From Isoetes taiwanensis (lineage: Eukaryota > Streptophyta > Lycopodiopsida > Isoetales > Isoetaceae): a stretch of DNA of 64,000 nt. Made by a program: the position numbers and the translations under genes. The DNA lies in the NCBI GenBank assembly GCA_021234155.1, contig JAJEKV010000525.1, forward strand, positions 1 to 64,000. The letters are read 5' to 3'. Below, one piece after another: positions 11,350 to 22,950 of the stretch; within the stretch, counting starts at the first letter, position 1, and the number at the start of each line of letters is the position of its first letter. Under the pieces are notes generated by a model. It was not told the DNA's origin. It saw only the letters and a program-made list of their open reading frames with translations, and ran no database searches.

Positions 11350-12770
11350 TGCATCGATTAGCCCGCATTAACCGCCAAAAAGACCGATCCCCAGATAATG
11401 CTCTCGCACATAGGACATCAATCCGCATGCACTAATGCTCAAAGAAGTCGATAATCTCGCCAAAGGCCTTCCAAAACGCTCGAGACTAAATCCCCTTTTT
11501 GGCAAATTCGGATCTAATCTCTCGCCTTTTTCGAGAGGTTTGGGTTTCTTGGCATTAAAGAGCTTAAATCGGAGCTCGGGTGATGATTAACACGCCTAAT
11601 CCGCCAAAAGGTTTAACGTGGCCCGCGCCTTTTAGGGTTCCTAGATTTTGTTGGAACAATATCCCACAAAATGCGGAGGTAAAATAAAAGTCGTGGTATA
11701 TATAGATAGCTTTCAAGTTAATAATAAAATTACGCTACCTTCACGGGATTCGCCCGCTGTCCGCCCCCACATGCCAAGGGGTACCACGTGGGCCGCTGGA
11801 AATTATATTTAGTAGATACCGGGCTTGGGGATTAGATAGGAACTTTTTTTTTCAAATTTGGCACCATTCCCAAGAAATGAACAATGAAGGTCAATATGGT
11901 TTTTTCAAAAATTTTTTCCAAAGGAATCTTTTTTGATGCTCTACAAGATGAGAGAATCTTTTTGCAAAAAAAGAGCGTGAAATTTGATGAAACATGGGAA
12001 ATGGGTGGTGACATGGCACTATGAAGTGATGAAGTGTCATGTAAGGTGGCAAAATGACTTTTTTCTAGTCAAAACTTGTAATGAAGTGGAGATGATGTGG
12101 ATGACATGTGTATGATGATGTGGAAGCACTTGGGGATGATGTGGCACCATGGGATGATGACGTGTTATCTAAGGTATAAAAATGACTTTACTTAGGTCAA
12201 AAGTTTTGAAGAAATAAATTTTGAGGTAGGTGACACATGTATGATGACACCGATGTGCTTAGGCCCAGATTCCACTAAGCCGGCCATTTCTGGATCTGCT
12301 GGCAAGAACTAGCGGGTGATCGGCAACAAAACAAGGCTTATCTACCATCTTCTACATTCCATTGCAGCTCCGGCACTTCGTGATTCTAAGCTTTGTTCAT
12401 CCAAGCTGTCAAATTTTCCCAAACTCTCGCAAGATCCCCCGCCTCGTTATTTCTATGATAACTCACTCCACGCCGGAAACTTCCACCCACAATTCTGACT
12501 GCAATGGAATCGCAACAAGGGTGTTAATTGATTATTTGTGGTCTGATTCGTTGCTGCACTAACCGACCACACAATAGAATCTCGGGCCTTAGGTGGTGAT
12601 GTGGATGGTATTTGGCATTCTTGAGGATGATGTGGACAATTTGGCAACCAATTGGGCATTAGTGCATATATCAATAGATCTTTTATGCAATGGCTTGAAT
12701 AATTTACTCTTCCATACTTGTTTGAAGAAAATGTGCACTTTATCTCTCTAGCTTAGCTTTTAGAAAGAGA
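11350..12770 (+). repeat. Dispersed repeat, part R, interrupted by a MITE
   Basis: Aligned with 735-1890. The copy continues on both sides of the MITE at 12262-12588: left arm to CTTA, right arm from TTAGGTGGTGATGTGG. In the 735 copy the two arms are joined at CCTTAGGTGGTG (about 1704-1715), which is the unoccupied site. Homology ends around the AGAGAGAAGA words near 12770. Confidence 0.7.
12262..12588. mobile_element. Tourist/Harbinger-like MITE, 327 bp
   Basis: The ends are inverted: GGCCCAGATTCCA on the left against GGCCCGAGATTCTA read from the right. TTA flanks it on both sides (12259-12261 and 12589-12591), the 3-bp target duplication typical of PIF/Harbinger elements. The paralogous repeat at 735-1830 has the empty site with a single TTA. 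A subterminal ATTCCATTGCAG word occurs near the left end (12356) and inverted near the right end (about 12508). There is no transposase, so this is a non-autonomous element. Confidence 0.8.
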
Positions 12771-13149
12771 AGACTTGTTGCAGCAACAATTGACAAAGAA
12801 TCAATGATTTTTCTTGGTGACGAGCCCCCCAGCATGACCCTTGTGCACAACCCCTTAAAACCCAAGTTTTCCCTTGAAAAGGCTTTCTAGACCTTCTTCT
12901 TCAATGGTATAGAGTGAGGATTCAAGAAGAGGGAGCTAATGCTTGCAGCCAGACACAATTGCAGTGTGGCCTTTGTACATTAGCAAAGGCCTATTGAGGC
13001 AAGGATCAACCGACGTTAGTGAGTTCTCAGATAACTAGGATCTCTGGATTGCAGACACACTAGGATCTCTGGAAAATCGATGCCATCTCATTTTACTCGA
13101 TTCTTGTTGTTTCATTTAGCCTTTTTATATTTTGGTTTGTCAATTTTCT
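12771..13149. other. Unassigned spacer
   Basis: No conserved frame seen. The word AGGATCTCTGGA occurs twice (13038 and 13061). Confidence 0.4.
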
Positions 13150-13530
13150 TCGGTTGTATAACACTAATTTAACGCATGAACCATTTGGTGTTTACATGCG
13201 AAAGTCACCTCCATATCATCCACATCACATTCACACCATCCACATCACCTCCATATCATCAGCACAACCATCATGTCTCATCCATGTCGCCAAAACATTT
13301 TGGCTAAGAGAAAAGATGTTTGCTAATTTCCTTGCTACATGATCACCCTTAGATGGTCATGTCATCATTTTCTTGCCATGTCACCACATACTTTGCCATG
13401 TCTATTGCCCTTAGTCCATTTTTTTACCAAAAATTAAAACAACTTATTTTCTATTTTTTTCCCCAAAGGCTGGAGCATGGAAAGGTCTTTTAGAAAATTC
13501 GTTTTGGCTATACATATAGCCCCTCAAAAT
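13150..13530 (-). repeat. Dispersed repeat, part R, minus fragment
   Basis: CCACATCACCTCCATATCATC words are the reverse complement of the GATGATGTGG block of part R. The following GGAGCATGGAAAGG to CAAATTTAAAC segment resembles 15245-15345. This is a fragment, with boundaries approximate. Confidence 0.5.
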
Positions 13531-14089
13531 CAAGTTATTGGGATGCATGCCAAATTTAAACTTTAATAGAACTAGCCTGTTCTACTCCTAAACCTACCAA
13601 GCCTATCTTTCCACCTATCACATCCAGCCACGTGACAAGACATCAAATCATGTTATGTACATGTTTGTGTGCCAATACACCTAAAAGAATGAAGCTGTTC
13701 ACTAGAACTAAAATTGCAAAGTCCAAGTCACAAGTAGCCTTAACCTCGATCAACTAGCTGGGACATCTATCTAGATTAATCCTTATAGTAGTATTATCTG
13801 TCCACACTAAGACAAATTGTCTTTAGTGCGCATTTGTTGTCCAAAACATCGAGTGAGCAACACATATCCATGACTAAACATCTAGAATCATATTATATGA
13901 ATATAATAAACAATGGCTTTAACATTTCCTTGGACATAAAGTACTATACTGTAAGTTCATATATAGAACCATCTAATAAATTAATAGCACGGTTCATACC
14001 CAAAGGTTTATCTAGGCTCGACTTGAATGGCTTTGGGGAATGTTTTTGTTTTATGAGGAGATGAAAGTTGGTATACAAAATGGCAACAT
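13531..14089. other. Unassigned spacer
   Basis: AT-rich, no gene recognised. A 76-codon plus frame at 13834-14064 shows no motif. Confidence 0.4.
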
Positions 14090-15480
14090 AGAAGAGCTAT
14101 ATGCATGCTTGACACATTTGGCTAACATTTGACTTCATACAGCTGTGTGAGCTTATAGAGCATAAAGCTTGACGACATCCATATATCACTTGGCAACTTG
14201 TAGAAGAAATTTTGATATGAAAACCAAGAAAGGACATTGATTTGGCATCATATATATAGGAATTTGAAGAAGCATTTTGATCATCTAAGGATCTTAAGGA
14301 CTTGAAGTCAAGGTTTGAAAAGACCCCTCGAAGTTTCATATTGGTAGTTTGCACGCCTTTTGGCGTGATATTCTACTTCCCAAGCTATCATCATTCTATC
14401 CAAAACCATGTCTCTCATACCTGATTGATCTCTCCTTTCATGCACCATTGCCATTTTCTAGGACCAAAATTAGCAAGTCCATTTTTTCCTAGTAAACAAT
14501 GCATTCATCCATACACACTAAAAAATTGCTAAAATTCCATTTTGGCATTTATAAGGTCCAAAACCATATTCTCTAAAAACAAAGATAGAGAAAGAAGGGC
14601 ACCTCTAATATAACATTTCTAGAAAAGGCAAAAGTTGACCTTTGTGCCTACATGTCAAAGTTCTCCATGATTCTCAAGATCATCATATACCATCACATAT
14701 CATCATCACCACCACGTATCATCCCCATCACTCCTCAAAAATCATCACCATGTTATATCCATGTGATGAAAAGTTTTTGATTAGGAAAAGAGTTAGGCCC
14801 ATTAGGCCAACAATTGCCGGGCGAATTTAATTCGAGAGGAATGTGTTTACTATTGTCGTTGTTGCGATACCACCGCAGGTGGAAGTTCCTTACATGGAGT
14901 TAGATATCCCAAAATTTCCTAACGAGGGATGTTGGTCGGCAGATGCCCCCGATGATGCATGCAAAGCCCGCCGCCTAAGCTAAATAATGCTTGAATCTAG
15001 GAACTACCATGACCTCAATGTTGATTCCTACAGCTTGTTTCAAATTGCCCCGGTAGTTGATGCCAACACACGATCCGAATTTGTCAAGTAGTGAAACTGG
15101 CCTTATTTGTACATCACCACTTTTACATTGCCCGTCACCAATTACTTGGCAGATCACCACATTTTTTGTCAAATCGCCCATCTTATAGCCATCTTTGCCC
15201 TAAAACTAAAAAAGTTCGTGATTTTCTAAATTTTCTTTTTCCATAAAGTAGAGCATGGAAAAATTATAATATAGGCTTTGAGAAAATTGATTATTGCCAT
15301 ATTTAGACCTCCAAAATCCATTTCTTGGTAAGCCCTGTCATAAATTAAAAAAAAAAAAGAAAAAGAAAAGGGGCCTAACTACTTCTACCCTACCTATACC
15401 CATTCTCCCTTTTACGACGCGGTACATCCGGGCGGTGTGGGTGGCAACGAAAGTGGATTCCCATGTGGAAGTCCGCTGTG
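14090..15480 (-). repeat. Dispersed repeat, near-complete minus copy
   Basis: Part S (14090-14650) aligns with 7620-8340 on the same strand and with 1830-2540 in reverse. Part R follows (14650-15480), including ATCATCATCACCACCACG, the complement of the GATGATG block. The S-then-R order on plus is the mirror of the copy at 735-2540, which supports a single two-part element. Confidence 0.6.
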
Positions 15481-15579
15481 AACAAATCAAATATTTTGCT
15501 TAGGATTCATTTTATATTCAATCGCCGCGATGATAGATCTTTATGAAGCAATGCTTCCCGCGGCGCTTTGTCGGTGCAA

Positions 15580-15940
15580 CGCCATCTCCAAAATCGATGG
15601 ATGTTTTTTTTGCTATTTTTTTTTTCAACCATGGAATCCATTCCCGTGTCAAATCAAGGCCACTTTGAAAAGGAAATTATCCCACATGGCATATTTTTGA
15701 TGCTCTACAAGATGGAAGAATCTTTTTGGCAAAAAAACTCTTTGACTTTTGGTGAAAAGAAAAATTTAAATTTGGTGAGGTGGCAAGGGTGAGTGAGAGG
15801 TGATGTGGCAAAGAAGTGGTCACGGACACAAAATGAGATGATGATGTGTAGTGGAAAGGATATTTTTCTTAGTCGTAAAACATTTTATCGTGAGTGATGT
15901 GCAGTGATGTAGCACCGCTTAAGGTTGCTCTTTCTAGTCC
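15580..15940 (+). repeat. Dispersed repeat, part R, plus fragment
   Basis: TTGATGCTCTACAAGATGG, AATTTGGTGAGGTGGC and GTGATGTGGCA words align with 1340-1470 and 11930-12060. It ends close to where the LINE begins (about 15950), so the LINE may have inserted into it. Confidence 0.55.
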
Positions 15941-16368
15941 GGTAGGAACACATTGGTCGATAGCAAAATAGTGGTGAGAGTTTATAGTTAGGAGGCAGAC
16001 CGCTTTGTGATTTTAGGAAATATTAAAAAAATGGAAAAAAGGACAAGATTCGCTGGAAAAAGGGGTCGTGGGACGTGGTGTCCGGGAATGTACAAAAGTT
16101 GGGATGATGGGATTGGTATTGGGAAATGTGCGTAATTTACGTAAAGGGTCGATTTGGGGAAAAAGGGATAACAAAGGATCGGAGGAAATAATGACGGATT
16201 ACAGAGCTATTGATACCATCCGCACTCTGCCGAAAAGGCCATAGCCAAATTCGGGAGATAGTGGGTCACCTTGCAATGACATTGAAAAGGGTGAAAAGGT
16301 GAAGGAATTTGTTGCTTTCGGGATTTCCTTACCTCTACCGCAGATATGGTGAACACTAGAAGATCTTC

Positions 16369-18135
16369 GTGAGTGGGGACCTTGCAGCCGTAAGGAAGCA
16401 AAGGGATCAAATTTCGACTATGCTAATCAAGTGGGGAAGAAGTGCTAAAGGGACCGCTATGCACAAAGAAACCTGTTTGTGGGTAAGCCCTTCAAATGCA
16501 AAACCAGAGAAAATAAACTTAAATTTTGAAATCTCGAGGCCTTATTGGTTGCATTGGCCACCAGGGGTAAGACTTCAATTTTTAAAAGGGGAACTAGAGA
16601 GATTGGAACAGGGGGTCGCTATCGCCAAAAGATCTATTGGATTGACTTTCCTTTTTTTATGGTTGAATGTGGTAATAGTCAAAACAACCCAACATTCTTT
16701 TCTCAAACAGTGGTACTATTTCCAAAGCCAACACTCAAGTCTTCTTCCGTAAATGGTACCCATCCTTTGATTCCCAAAGCTCAACTATTCCACCCGCTTG
16801 GACTTATTTACAAGGATTAAACCCCCCGTATTGAACGAAAGCAGCTTTTGCTCACTGCTCCGTATCACGTGAAATATCATAAGCCGGGAAATCTCCCAAG
16901 ACAAAGCCCCAAAAGTATGGGCACAAATCGATATTTCAAGCCAATCCTCAAGAAATCAAATTTATGGATTACTTTGGTAATCCTAAATCCTTGAAGCTGG
17001 TATGGCAGGGTCTGCCTCAGCCATGCTCGGCTTGTGGTATAAGACTTCATGGAGGAAAAATTTGTAAAGGGGGAAGGGAGATTAAGTCTGGACTCAAAGA
17101 AGTGAATCCGGGAAAAAGAAGGAGGAGGGCTGGATTACACCAAATAAAGGAAGATTGGAAAGACAAAGGCAGAACAGAAATGGCAGTGAGAGAAGGAAAA
17201 GAAAGAAACAGAGAATCAGAGAAGAAAAAGAGAAAGAAAAGGCTAAGGCAGAGTATGGAAGGAGTGTAGAAAGGAGGACAAAGAGTGAATGGAAAAAAGA
17301 AAGTTCAATTCATGGAGGAATCTTCCAAAGTTAAGGTCCTAAATAATCCCGAGTCTAAGGGGAAAAGCATCATGGAGAATTCCACTGAAAGAAACAGATC
17401 CACTTCTCTGTCAATCAGGGAACCTCAAAGTGTTGGGAATGATTACTCCTCTTCTGAGGAATCAGCTGGTTATAAAGAAAAAGGGGAGCCAAGCTCACCC
17501 AAGTCTAGTGTAGATTCCCCCCACCGTTGTAGGAGCTTTTTCCCAAAGAGCTAGGGAGCATTGAGAGGGTTTCAGTACAAGTGCCTCCCACAGATATTCC
17601 TAAACACCATTCTGATCATGATGGAGTCTTGCCTGAAAATACAAATACAGGTGTAGATCTATGCATATCACAGGGACCTGGAAAAGCTGAGCAGAACAAT
17701 GTTCTAAGCCAAAATGTTGCAACTCCAGGAGGCCAAGGAATTGGTGCTGAACACATTAGTAGACCTCTAAGTCCAGCTGGCCAAGAATTGGGAACTCACC
17801 CCCAAATGCTTATAACTCCAGCAGGCCAGGGAACTAATTGTGAACAAACCAATAGACTTGTAAGCCCTGCTGGGCAAGAGGTGATACAGGACATCCTTGT
17901 GGCTGAAAAAGATATCTTCAAAACTCCAGCTGCACAATTAAGAGAATTGAAAGACAATTCTTCCATACTGCATGGGAAGTTTTGGGAGGGAGAAGAGGAT
18001 AGTGAAGATGAAAATGGGGGGAATCCAAAAGAACTAACCTTTGCCACCCCTCTTCCACAGACAAAAAAGAGACAGAAGAAGGTCTATACCCCCAGGGAAA
18101 ATGGACCTGTAACCAGGAGTTCCAAAGTCCAATGA
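16369..18135 (+). pseudogene. LINE ORF1 protein (RNA-binding), broken
   Basis: ORF1 proteins of plant L1 elements bind the element RNA. Here the frame runs in pieces (16369-16752, 16964-17269, 17285-17554, 17581-18135). The second piece carries a zinc knuckle, CSACGIRLHGGKIC (C-x2-C-x4-H-x4-C, 17018-17059), directly after LVWQGLPQP and before a strongly basic, lysine/arginine-rich stretch. The last piece (184 codons) is a low-complexity linker with four imperfect (S/T)P(A/G)GQ repeats about 20 residues apart, then an acidic segment (EGEEDSEDENGG) and a basic C-terminus. A stop near 17551 and other breaks separate the pieces, so no full-length product is expected. Confidence 0.7.
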
Positions 18136-18149
18136 AGATTGTGTCCCGA

Positions 18150-19006
18150 ATTTAAGAGGGATTAAGGGCCCCCTAAAGAGGAAAAAGGGCTCTCATTGCT
18201 TTGAAGGAATTAAAGGCGCATATAATCTTGTCGCAAGAGCATAGATTACCCTGCCTTTGAGGCATCAAATTTAGGCACGTGGATCTTCCCAATGGTGACT
18301 CAATATGGGCCCCAAAGCAGATGGCACAAAAGGGGGTATCTCAGACGCCCGAATGGATATAAAAAGGTAAATTCCTTTGTGCACCCTTCAAAGCAGATGG
18401 CGTGTGGTTTTCCCCCGGAGGTAGAACAGAAAGGGTAGGCATTATCAATGTCTATGCTTCCACTTCCCGTAAGAGAGGGAGTTACAATGGAAAAATATGA
18501 CAGAGTGGTCGCAGGGACGTAATACAAATAATTGATTCTCGCTGAGATTTCAATAATACTCCCTCATGGGAGCGAAAGGTGGAAAAACTCAACATGTCAA
18601 AAGGAGAGAGAACACAATGGGACAAGTTGGCTCATAACTTTGTATACCATGCTCCCCTTCATCTAATGCATACCATGGTGTAACAAAAGACAAGGGAATG
18701 ACAGTGGTGTATTGCCTTCTTGATGTGTTCTATACCAATATATCTACCTTAGATGGGTGGGATAGTTTGATTATTGAAAATGATCAGAGTAACTCAATAT
18801 CCGATCACTATCCACAAGTTCTCGACACGTGTATCCCGCCACGTAATAGACATGCCGATACATCATTCAAGCTTAATGTTAGTTTGTTGAATAACAAGAC
18901 CTTTTGTGAAGACTTTGTAAGGTTTTATGCCACTCTAGAGAGGGTCAATGCTAGTGGCTCAATGAAAGAATTCATTAGGAAATGTAAGCGATCAAAAACG
19001 GGTTAA
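18150..19006 (+). pseudogene. LINE ORF2 endonuclease region, broken
   Basis: The start resembles the conserved opening of apurinic-like LINE endonucleases (NLRGIKGPLKRK at about 18150-18185). The far end keeps the catalytic SDHYP motif (ISDHYPQVL, about 18799-18825) within the frame 18698-19006. The middle is scrambled by frameshifts and the remaining catalytic residues cannot be read. In an intact element this domain nicks the target DNA to prime reverse transcription. Confidence 0.6.
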
Positions 19007-19289
19007 GCAATGGGGTAGGGAATGGAACAAGAAGAAGAAACAGAAAAGATGGAAGTCTATCCGAAATGAGGGATATCGATGCAGGCTTTTCCTGGACAAA
19101 ACCAATGTGTTGCTGCAGCAGAGAGAAGAACTCTTGGAAAGAAAAGTAAAGCTAATTGAAGAACATGAAGCTAAAAGTTTGGCAGTCAAGAGTAGAAGTC
19201 TGTATGTCAATCAAATGGATGACTGTGGCTCTAAATTCTTCTATAGAGCAGCTAAGATGTGATCATGAACAATGGAATAGTCTCATTAC

Positions 19290-20815
19290 ATGATGAAAAT
19301 CGTGGTGAACTTTCCAAACAAGAGGACATTCGTAAAAATATTCTTCAACAAATATAAGGAACTATTTGCAGCCACCTGTACAGATAATGAAAAAATGATG
19401 GAGTTCTTTGACTACCTTGGCCCTAAGGATACACATATTGAAGATCAGCAGCTTCTGGCCACTCCAATGGAGACAGAGATTCTTGCAACTATCAGAAGTA
19501 TGGCTCATGGGAAAAGCCCGGGTCCTGATGGACTGCCACCAGAATTTTATGAACATTTTTGGAGCATTATGGATAAAGACATTACTACATTTATCCAAGG
19601 AGCCTGGCAGGCGAGGAATTTACACCCAGCAATAAATGCAGGTTTAATTGCATTGGTGCCAAAAGTGGACAAACCCTCTACATTCTCGGACTGGAGGCCA
19701 ATATCTCTCACAAATGTATCATACAAGATATCGCAAAAAATTTTGCCAATAGAATCAAGAAAATCCTACAGAAAAAATTAATCCAGCTGGGCCAAGCTTT
19801 CTCCCGTGCGTAAGCATATTGATAACTTCATTGGGGCATATGAGGGTTTACATTGGAATGGGGTTACCAACCAAGGATGTGTAACCGCCAAACCGACTTC
19901 GTGAGAGCCTATGATACCATCAATTGGAACTTTTATACGAGCCATGGACCGCTTAGGATTTTCGTAACAAGTGATTGCAAAATTGCTGGATTCAATGCTG
20001 CTGTGGTGCTCGCAAATATGGTTAATGGTACCCCATCCTCCTTCTTTGAATGTAAAAGAGGGGTTAGACAGGGATGTCCTCTGGCTCCCTATTTGTTCCT
20101 TATTGTGGCTGAAATGGTTACAAGGATCATCATGAAGTTGCAACAAACAGATAGAATCTGTAGTCTCAAGCTTCCTGGATCAACTGACACCCTGTCAGTT
20201 ATGCAATATGCTGATGACACGTTTGTGTTCTTAAAAGAGCAGGGAGACAGTATTAAAAACTTCTTGGAGGCAATGGATCTCTTTGGAAAAGCATCTGGGG
20301 TGGTTTTAAATAAAGATAAGTGTGCAATCATTCTGGACAGCTCAGATGTCAGTATTCATGGAATCAAAGTATGTGGCCTCCATACTGCTACAAAACTGTT
20401 AGGCCTACCTCTTGCTCTTAACATGAGTATGCATGGCTTATGGGAACCAATTGTCACCAAAATTAAAAAGAAACTCCAAATGTATCCCAAGTCTCTATCT
20501 CTGGCTGGAAGGGTGCAAATAATTAATGGAGTAATAGCCAGCTCTCATGTTTATTTTTCTTCAGCCATAATTGCAGATAAGAAAACATACCAGGAGTTAG
20601 AGGTCATCATGAAAGAATTCATTTGGCAAGGGGCACACATGGTAGGGTGGAAGTATCTCACTCTCCCCAGGAAAAGAGGAGGTCTAGGATGTAAGGATCT
20701 GCTTTTTGTGCCCGTGTTTTGGCAAAGAAAGCTAGTGTGGAGATCTCCGATGTCAACATCAAGGTCTCCCCGCCTTCTAATTACCAAATTCGATTCAAAA
20801 CTTCTTTGGTAGGGA
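19290..20815 (+). pseudogene. LINE ORF2 reverse transcriptase region
   Basis: Two long frames (19290-19781 and 19853-20812) together hold the RT blocks in order: KSPGPDGLPPEFY (block 1), DWRPISLTN (block 2), FVRAYDTINW (block 3), RQGCPLAPYLF (block 4) and the catalytic QYADDT (20204-20221). Block 5-like GVVLNKDKC and thumb segments (LAGRVQIINGVI, WGAH-type WQGAHM) follow. The join at 19781-19853 is frameshifted. The aspartates of YADD are intact. In a live element this enzyme copies the RNA at the nicked target. Confidence 0.85.
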
Positions 20816-21900
20816 GTCCATCTACCCTCACCACCTCCCGTGATTCAAAGATTTTACCAACTCAATCCTGCTCTAGGTACATCTGTCATTATGAGAAGAA
20901 TTATCCAAGCCTGGAATAAGGTTTCTGTTTGTTTTAAGGCCCATCAAATTGAAGATGTTTCTAGGGACTTTAACTTCTTTTGGCATCAGGGCTTAGTTGA
21001 TGAGGAAGATGGATGTCTAGCCTTAAAGCATCCAAGGAAATACAAAGAATGGAAACTCAGTGGATTGGATACTGTTGGCAATATGTTAAATGGTGAAGAA
21101 TGGAAAACATGGCAGGAAATATCTAATGTGGTACAAGACTCCACTTTGAACAGGAACATTCACAAGATCCTCACTAGACATCAGATGAGAGATACAACCC
21201 TAGCTAGAGGTCAGAACTGGACTGTACAAGGCAAAGGTTACAAGCAGGCTGTAATATATGCTCGGCCGCTATGTGAACATGGAACCAAAGTCTCAAATCT
21301 GGGGTTGTACAGAAGGAGGCCATCGTGGTCATAAGGAAAGGATGGAAATTACAAAGGTGCAAAAAAAGGTTATCTTTTTAGATGGTTGGTGCTCAATAAA
21401 AGCCTAAAGTCTAATGTTTACTGTGGCAAAATACAATGCTCAAATCTCTCGATAGATGTCCTTAGGATGTGGCCAAGCTGAAACATCCCGCCATATCTTC
21501 ATATGTCCTTGGTCTGGCACCTTTTTGGGCTTGATAAGCTAATACATAGGTCCCCCCGCGCCGTAACAAGCCAGCTATATGACTTTTTAGCAAATAGCTC
21601 TACATTCATGGACACCATTAGAACTCTTGCTCTTTGGACCATATGGAAGCATAGAAATGGTGTTGCTATAAACCAGAACAACCCGGATTTGAATGTTCTC
21701 AAGACTACAATACAATTGGAGCTGGCAGAGGCAGCCATGGCTCATAGATTGAACAGGGGAACAAACTATGACAGAAATTGGGATGGGTTGGGATCCTTTC
21801 ATGGGTTCTATGCATTTTTCTCTGCTTATTTTAATAATCTTTGTGCTGGTGATGGCAGAGTACCTGGTCAACAAACACCGTGGAAGGAGGTCATATGAGA
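20816..21900 (+). pseudogene. LINE ORF2 C-terminal region with zf-RVT motif
   Basis: Frames 20840-21334 and 21503-21898 continue ORF2. Between them, at about 21470-21526, the reading CGQAETSRHIFICPWSG gives the C-x4-E-T-x2-H-x-F-x2-C zinc-binding motif found after plant LINE reverse transcriptases. The last piece matches the tail retained in the deleted copy (9236-9560 against 21830-22130). Frames are broken at about 21335 and 21490. Confidence 0.65.
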
Positions 21901-22448
21901 GAGGTACCGTAAGATACACGGCCAATGACTCATCAAGAAGTGCCGGAAGCTTTGCTCGGGTAAAGACGAAACCATCATGGTCAAAACATTGGAGAAGATC
22001 CCCGAGATGAGGATATCCGCAATTTAAACAGATCTCAAGCCGTACTTTGAAGACAAGCTTAAAATTTGTGTTGATGCAAGAGAATCTTGGATACCTATAT
22101 TCGACTCGGGCGCTTTGGGGCTCGAACTTGACACCGCTTCCTTCGAGAACACAACTCATGCTTTTGCAAAGGATAACTCTCGATGGAGTTCGGATGATTA
22201 AGGCCTTAACAAAACCCTCGACTATCTTATATTTACAGTTTTTATGCAAGAACTTTGAACTTTAAAGTATCGATATTTTGGATTTAATCCTTAAAACAAT
22301 GTTTTTCTTTAACTCAATTTTCCTCCTTTTTGGAGTGATAGGCCCGTTATACCTTATAATGAAGTTCTACTGGCATTTTGTATTACTATGTATTACATGT
22401 AATATAACTCTTCCGCCGCTTCTACAAAAAAAAAAAAAAAAAAAAAAA

Positions 22449-22950
22449 TAAGATCCATCACATACCACTACAAAGAACAAGTTCTGCTTGACACTATGCA
22501 TAATGTAATGTCCCCAACCCGGATGCCAATTCCACTAAGAAACTTTTTCCATCCATTCAAAAAAGCCCCGGATCCTTAATTCATAATAACCTACAAATGT
22601 TCCTTTACTATGAAGTTATGTTGCCATCTTAGCTTAAACATGCCACATAATATCAAACATGCCACAAGGGTCATAAAAATACTCTTTTCAAATGATTTAT
22701 TCTTTTGAAAGAATGAAATATGGTTTCAGATTTTTTTTTATATGGTTGAAATGTTGTGCCCCGAGGCTCAAGCATTCCCCTTAGGCTCTAATATGCCACC
22801 TTGGCTCATGAAATATGCTACATTGGCAAATGTAACATAGTCTATAGATGCAACATAGCTCTTCATATCGCTCCCATTTGGTCCTTGCATCGTAATATTT
22901 TGATCACCTCTCGAGGCAATAACACTGAATTCCTAGAAACAAAAGAAAAG
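22449..22950 (-). pseudogene. B3-domain fragment, copy 2, interrupted
   Basis: Starts with the same AAGATCCATCACATACCA word as 3690 and aligns with 3690-3920 in two blocks (22449-22580 and 22845-22940). About 260 bp (22581-22844) of unrelated AT-rich DNA separates them. The minus-strand reading keeps DQNI-MQGPNG but the core B3 strands are disrupted. It abuts the LINE poly(A) tail directly. Confidence 0.55.

Larger units (their letters stand above)
15950..22447 (+). mobile_element. L1-type LINE, near full length, frameshifted
   Basis: This plus-strand non-LTR retrotransposon has the order ORF1 (16369-18135), endonuclease (18150-19006), reverse transcriptase (19290-20815), C-terminal domain to about 21900, a 3' region and a poly(A) run at 22427-22447. 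The 5' end is set only by alignment with the shorter copy at 8345-9880. Several frame breaks and stops separate the parts, so as written it is not autonomous. Some breaks fall at CCAGG/CTGG-like words (for example about 19803 and 19893) and may be base-calling errors. I could not find a target duplication: the sequence after the A run, TAAGATCCATCACATACC, belongs to the B3 repeat and is not seen left of 15950. Confidence 0.85.

Noticed and set aside
21587..22249. 220-codon minus frame
   Set aside because: Antisense to the LINE C-terminal region and no motif; a shadow frame.
15950..22447. Target duplication for the long LINE
   Set aside because: The sequence after the poly(A) run is not found left of the 5' end, so either the 5' boundary is wrong or the flank has been lost.
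22581..22844. Named transposon inside the second B3 fragment
   Set aside because: The ~260-bp interruption has no visible inverted ends or target duplication, so it is only described as an interruption.
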